The notes below the pieces were generated by a model. That model saw nothing but the letters and a program-made list of their open reading frames with translations. It had not been told where the DNA came from and did no database searches. This document shows positions 5,249 through 5,840 of a stretch of DNA of 5,840 nt, in pieces. Numbering within the stretch: position 1 is the stretch's first letter; every line of letters starts with the position of its first letter. Location: the NCBI GenBank assembly GCA_946480495.1, contig CAMLKO010000076.1:1-5840 (forward strand). Direction: 5' to 3'. Both the position numbers and the translations under genes were made by a program. The stretch is from an uncultured Caulobacteraceae bacterium. Lineage in GTDB: Bacteria; Pseudomonadota; Alphaproteobacteria; Caulobacterales; Caulobacteraceae.

Positions 5249-5840
5249 GCGGCCGGCCTTTCGAACAGCAGCGTGGTCTGCTCGCCGCCCCCCGGCGTCA
5301 TCCAGTCCACCCGCCAGCCGAAATCGGTCCGCTCGCCGGCGTAGGGGCCCGACTCCAGCCGCCTTGGCATGGTGATGTCGACCTGGCGGCGGTCCTCGCC
5401 GCCCCGCCCTGAGACCTCGAAATCGTGCGGGCCGGGCTTCAGCGGCTCGGCCAGGGCGATCAGGAAGCGGCCCTTGGCGTCCGACTTGGTTTCGCCCCGC
5501 GAGGCGCGGTCGACGCGCAGCGCCAGCTCCACCCCCGGCGCGGCGACGCCCGAGACCACCGCCCCGCCGTCGCGGTCATAGTCGATGGCGAGGATCCGCG
5601 GCGCGTTGGACGACTTGGACAGCGCCACCGCCCCCGACCCGCCGCGCAGCTGCGCCACCCCGCCGTCCGCGGTGACCAGGATGTAGCCCTCCGCCTGCGC
5701 CATCCGCTCGCTGTTCTTCATGGACAGCCCGTAGAGGTTCACCGCCTGCGCCGGCGCGACGCGGGCGTTCCAGCGGCCCGCCGCGTCGGCCTGGGCGAAG
5801 ATCGCGTCTCCGGCGGGCGAGGCGATGCGCACCTTCGCGT
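5245..5840 (-). CDS. Unrecognised protein, C-terminal part, with Ig-like/carboxypeptidase-regulatory-like segments (5' end outside window)
   Basis: The frame is open to the right edge, so the start lies outside the window; the GTG at 5832 is internal-looking because the reading continues upstream (Ala-Lys before it). About 198 residues are visible. Two segments look like short beta-sandwich modules: one around IASPAGDAIFAQADAAGRWN near the edge, and a clearer one reading VSGVAAPGVELALRVDRAS, then SDAKGRFLIAL, then KPGPHDFEVSGRG, which follows the 'gain a value, add a decoration, show it in each unit' pattern of Ig-like or CarboxypepD_reg-like folds. Such proteins are usually surface or periplasmic, but any signal peptide would be outside the window. 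No catalytic motif is visible. Its TGA overlaps the candidate TTG of the ABC exporter, so the two probably form an operon. I do not recognise the family and assign no function. Confidence 0.75.
   Translation of the reverse strand, partial: AKVRIASPAGDAIFAQADAAGRWNARVAPAQAVNLYGLSMKNSERMAQAEGYILVTADGGVAQLRGGSGAVALSKSSNAPRILAIDYDRDGGAVVSGVAAPGVELALRVDRASRGETKSDAKGRFLIALAEPLKPGPHDFEVSGRGGEDRRQVDITMPRRLESGPYAGERTDFGWRVDWMTPGGGEQTTLLFERPAA

Noticed and set aside
3464..5344. A 626-codon open frame on the plus strand opposite the ABC exporter.
   Set aside because: Translation is His/Arg/Gln-rich with no recognisable domain; it is the usual antisense shadow in high-GC coding DNA, while the minus strand shows a complete set of ABC motifs.
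1..5840. CRISPR arrays, insertion sequences, tRNA or rRNA genes, phage genes.
   Set aside because: No spaced repeat array, transposase motif, terminal inverted repeats or tRNA-like cloverleaf noticed; nearly all the window is occupied by housekeeping-type genes.

Overview
This is a GC-rich window (roughly 70% G+C by eye) from an alphaproteobacterium. Protein style, very strong G/C preference at third codon positions and gene content suggest Caulobacterales (Caulobacter/Phenylobacterium/Brevundimonas-like), but no rRNA or marker gene fixes this, so the taxonomic guess is inference. It contains five protein genes (one running off the right edge), one structured intergenic region, and no tRNA, rRNA, CRISPR array or mobile element that I can see.

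Left part (56-3376): a zinc-dependent alcohol dehydrogenase on the minus strand is divergent from a two-gene plus-strand operon. The operon encodes a short phosphate acetyltransferase (1281-2222) and acetate kinase (2219-3376), coupled by an ATGA overlap. Together the operon converts acetyl-CoA to acetyl phosphate and then to acetate plus ATP, while the dehydrogenase interconverts aldehyde and alcohol with a nicotinamide cofactor. This looks like an overflow, fermentative or low-oxygen carbon module. A sequence matching the FixK/FNR-type consensus lies in the shared intergenic region (1231-1244) and fits oxygen-responsive control, although its distance from the pta start is awkward for a standard activator site.

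Intergenic region (1049-1280): the most unusual part of the window. It carries two tandem perfect-stem hairpins (1074-1110 and 1123-1162) with nearly identical G-rich loops and a compensatory base-pair change between their stems. The left hairpin abuts an A-rich tract that reads as a U-rich tract on the minus strand, so it has the form of an intrinsic terminator or attenuator only 16 bases before the dehydrogenase start. A third, bulged inverted repeat (1181-1203) and the FixK-like box lie between the hairpins and the pta ribosome binding site.

Right part (3380-5840): a minus-strand pair made up of an Atm1/ABCB7-type half ABC exporter and, upstream of it, the C-terminal part of an unrecognised protein with beta-rich Ig-like or carboxypeptidase-regulatory-like segments. 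Their stop and candidate start overlap as TTGA. The exporter and ackA converge tail to tail with only 3 bases between stop codons, so neither has space for its own terminator between them. The core enzymes are ordinary. The tandem hairpin element and a local low-GC patch in ackA are the points most worth a second look.
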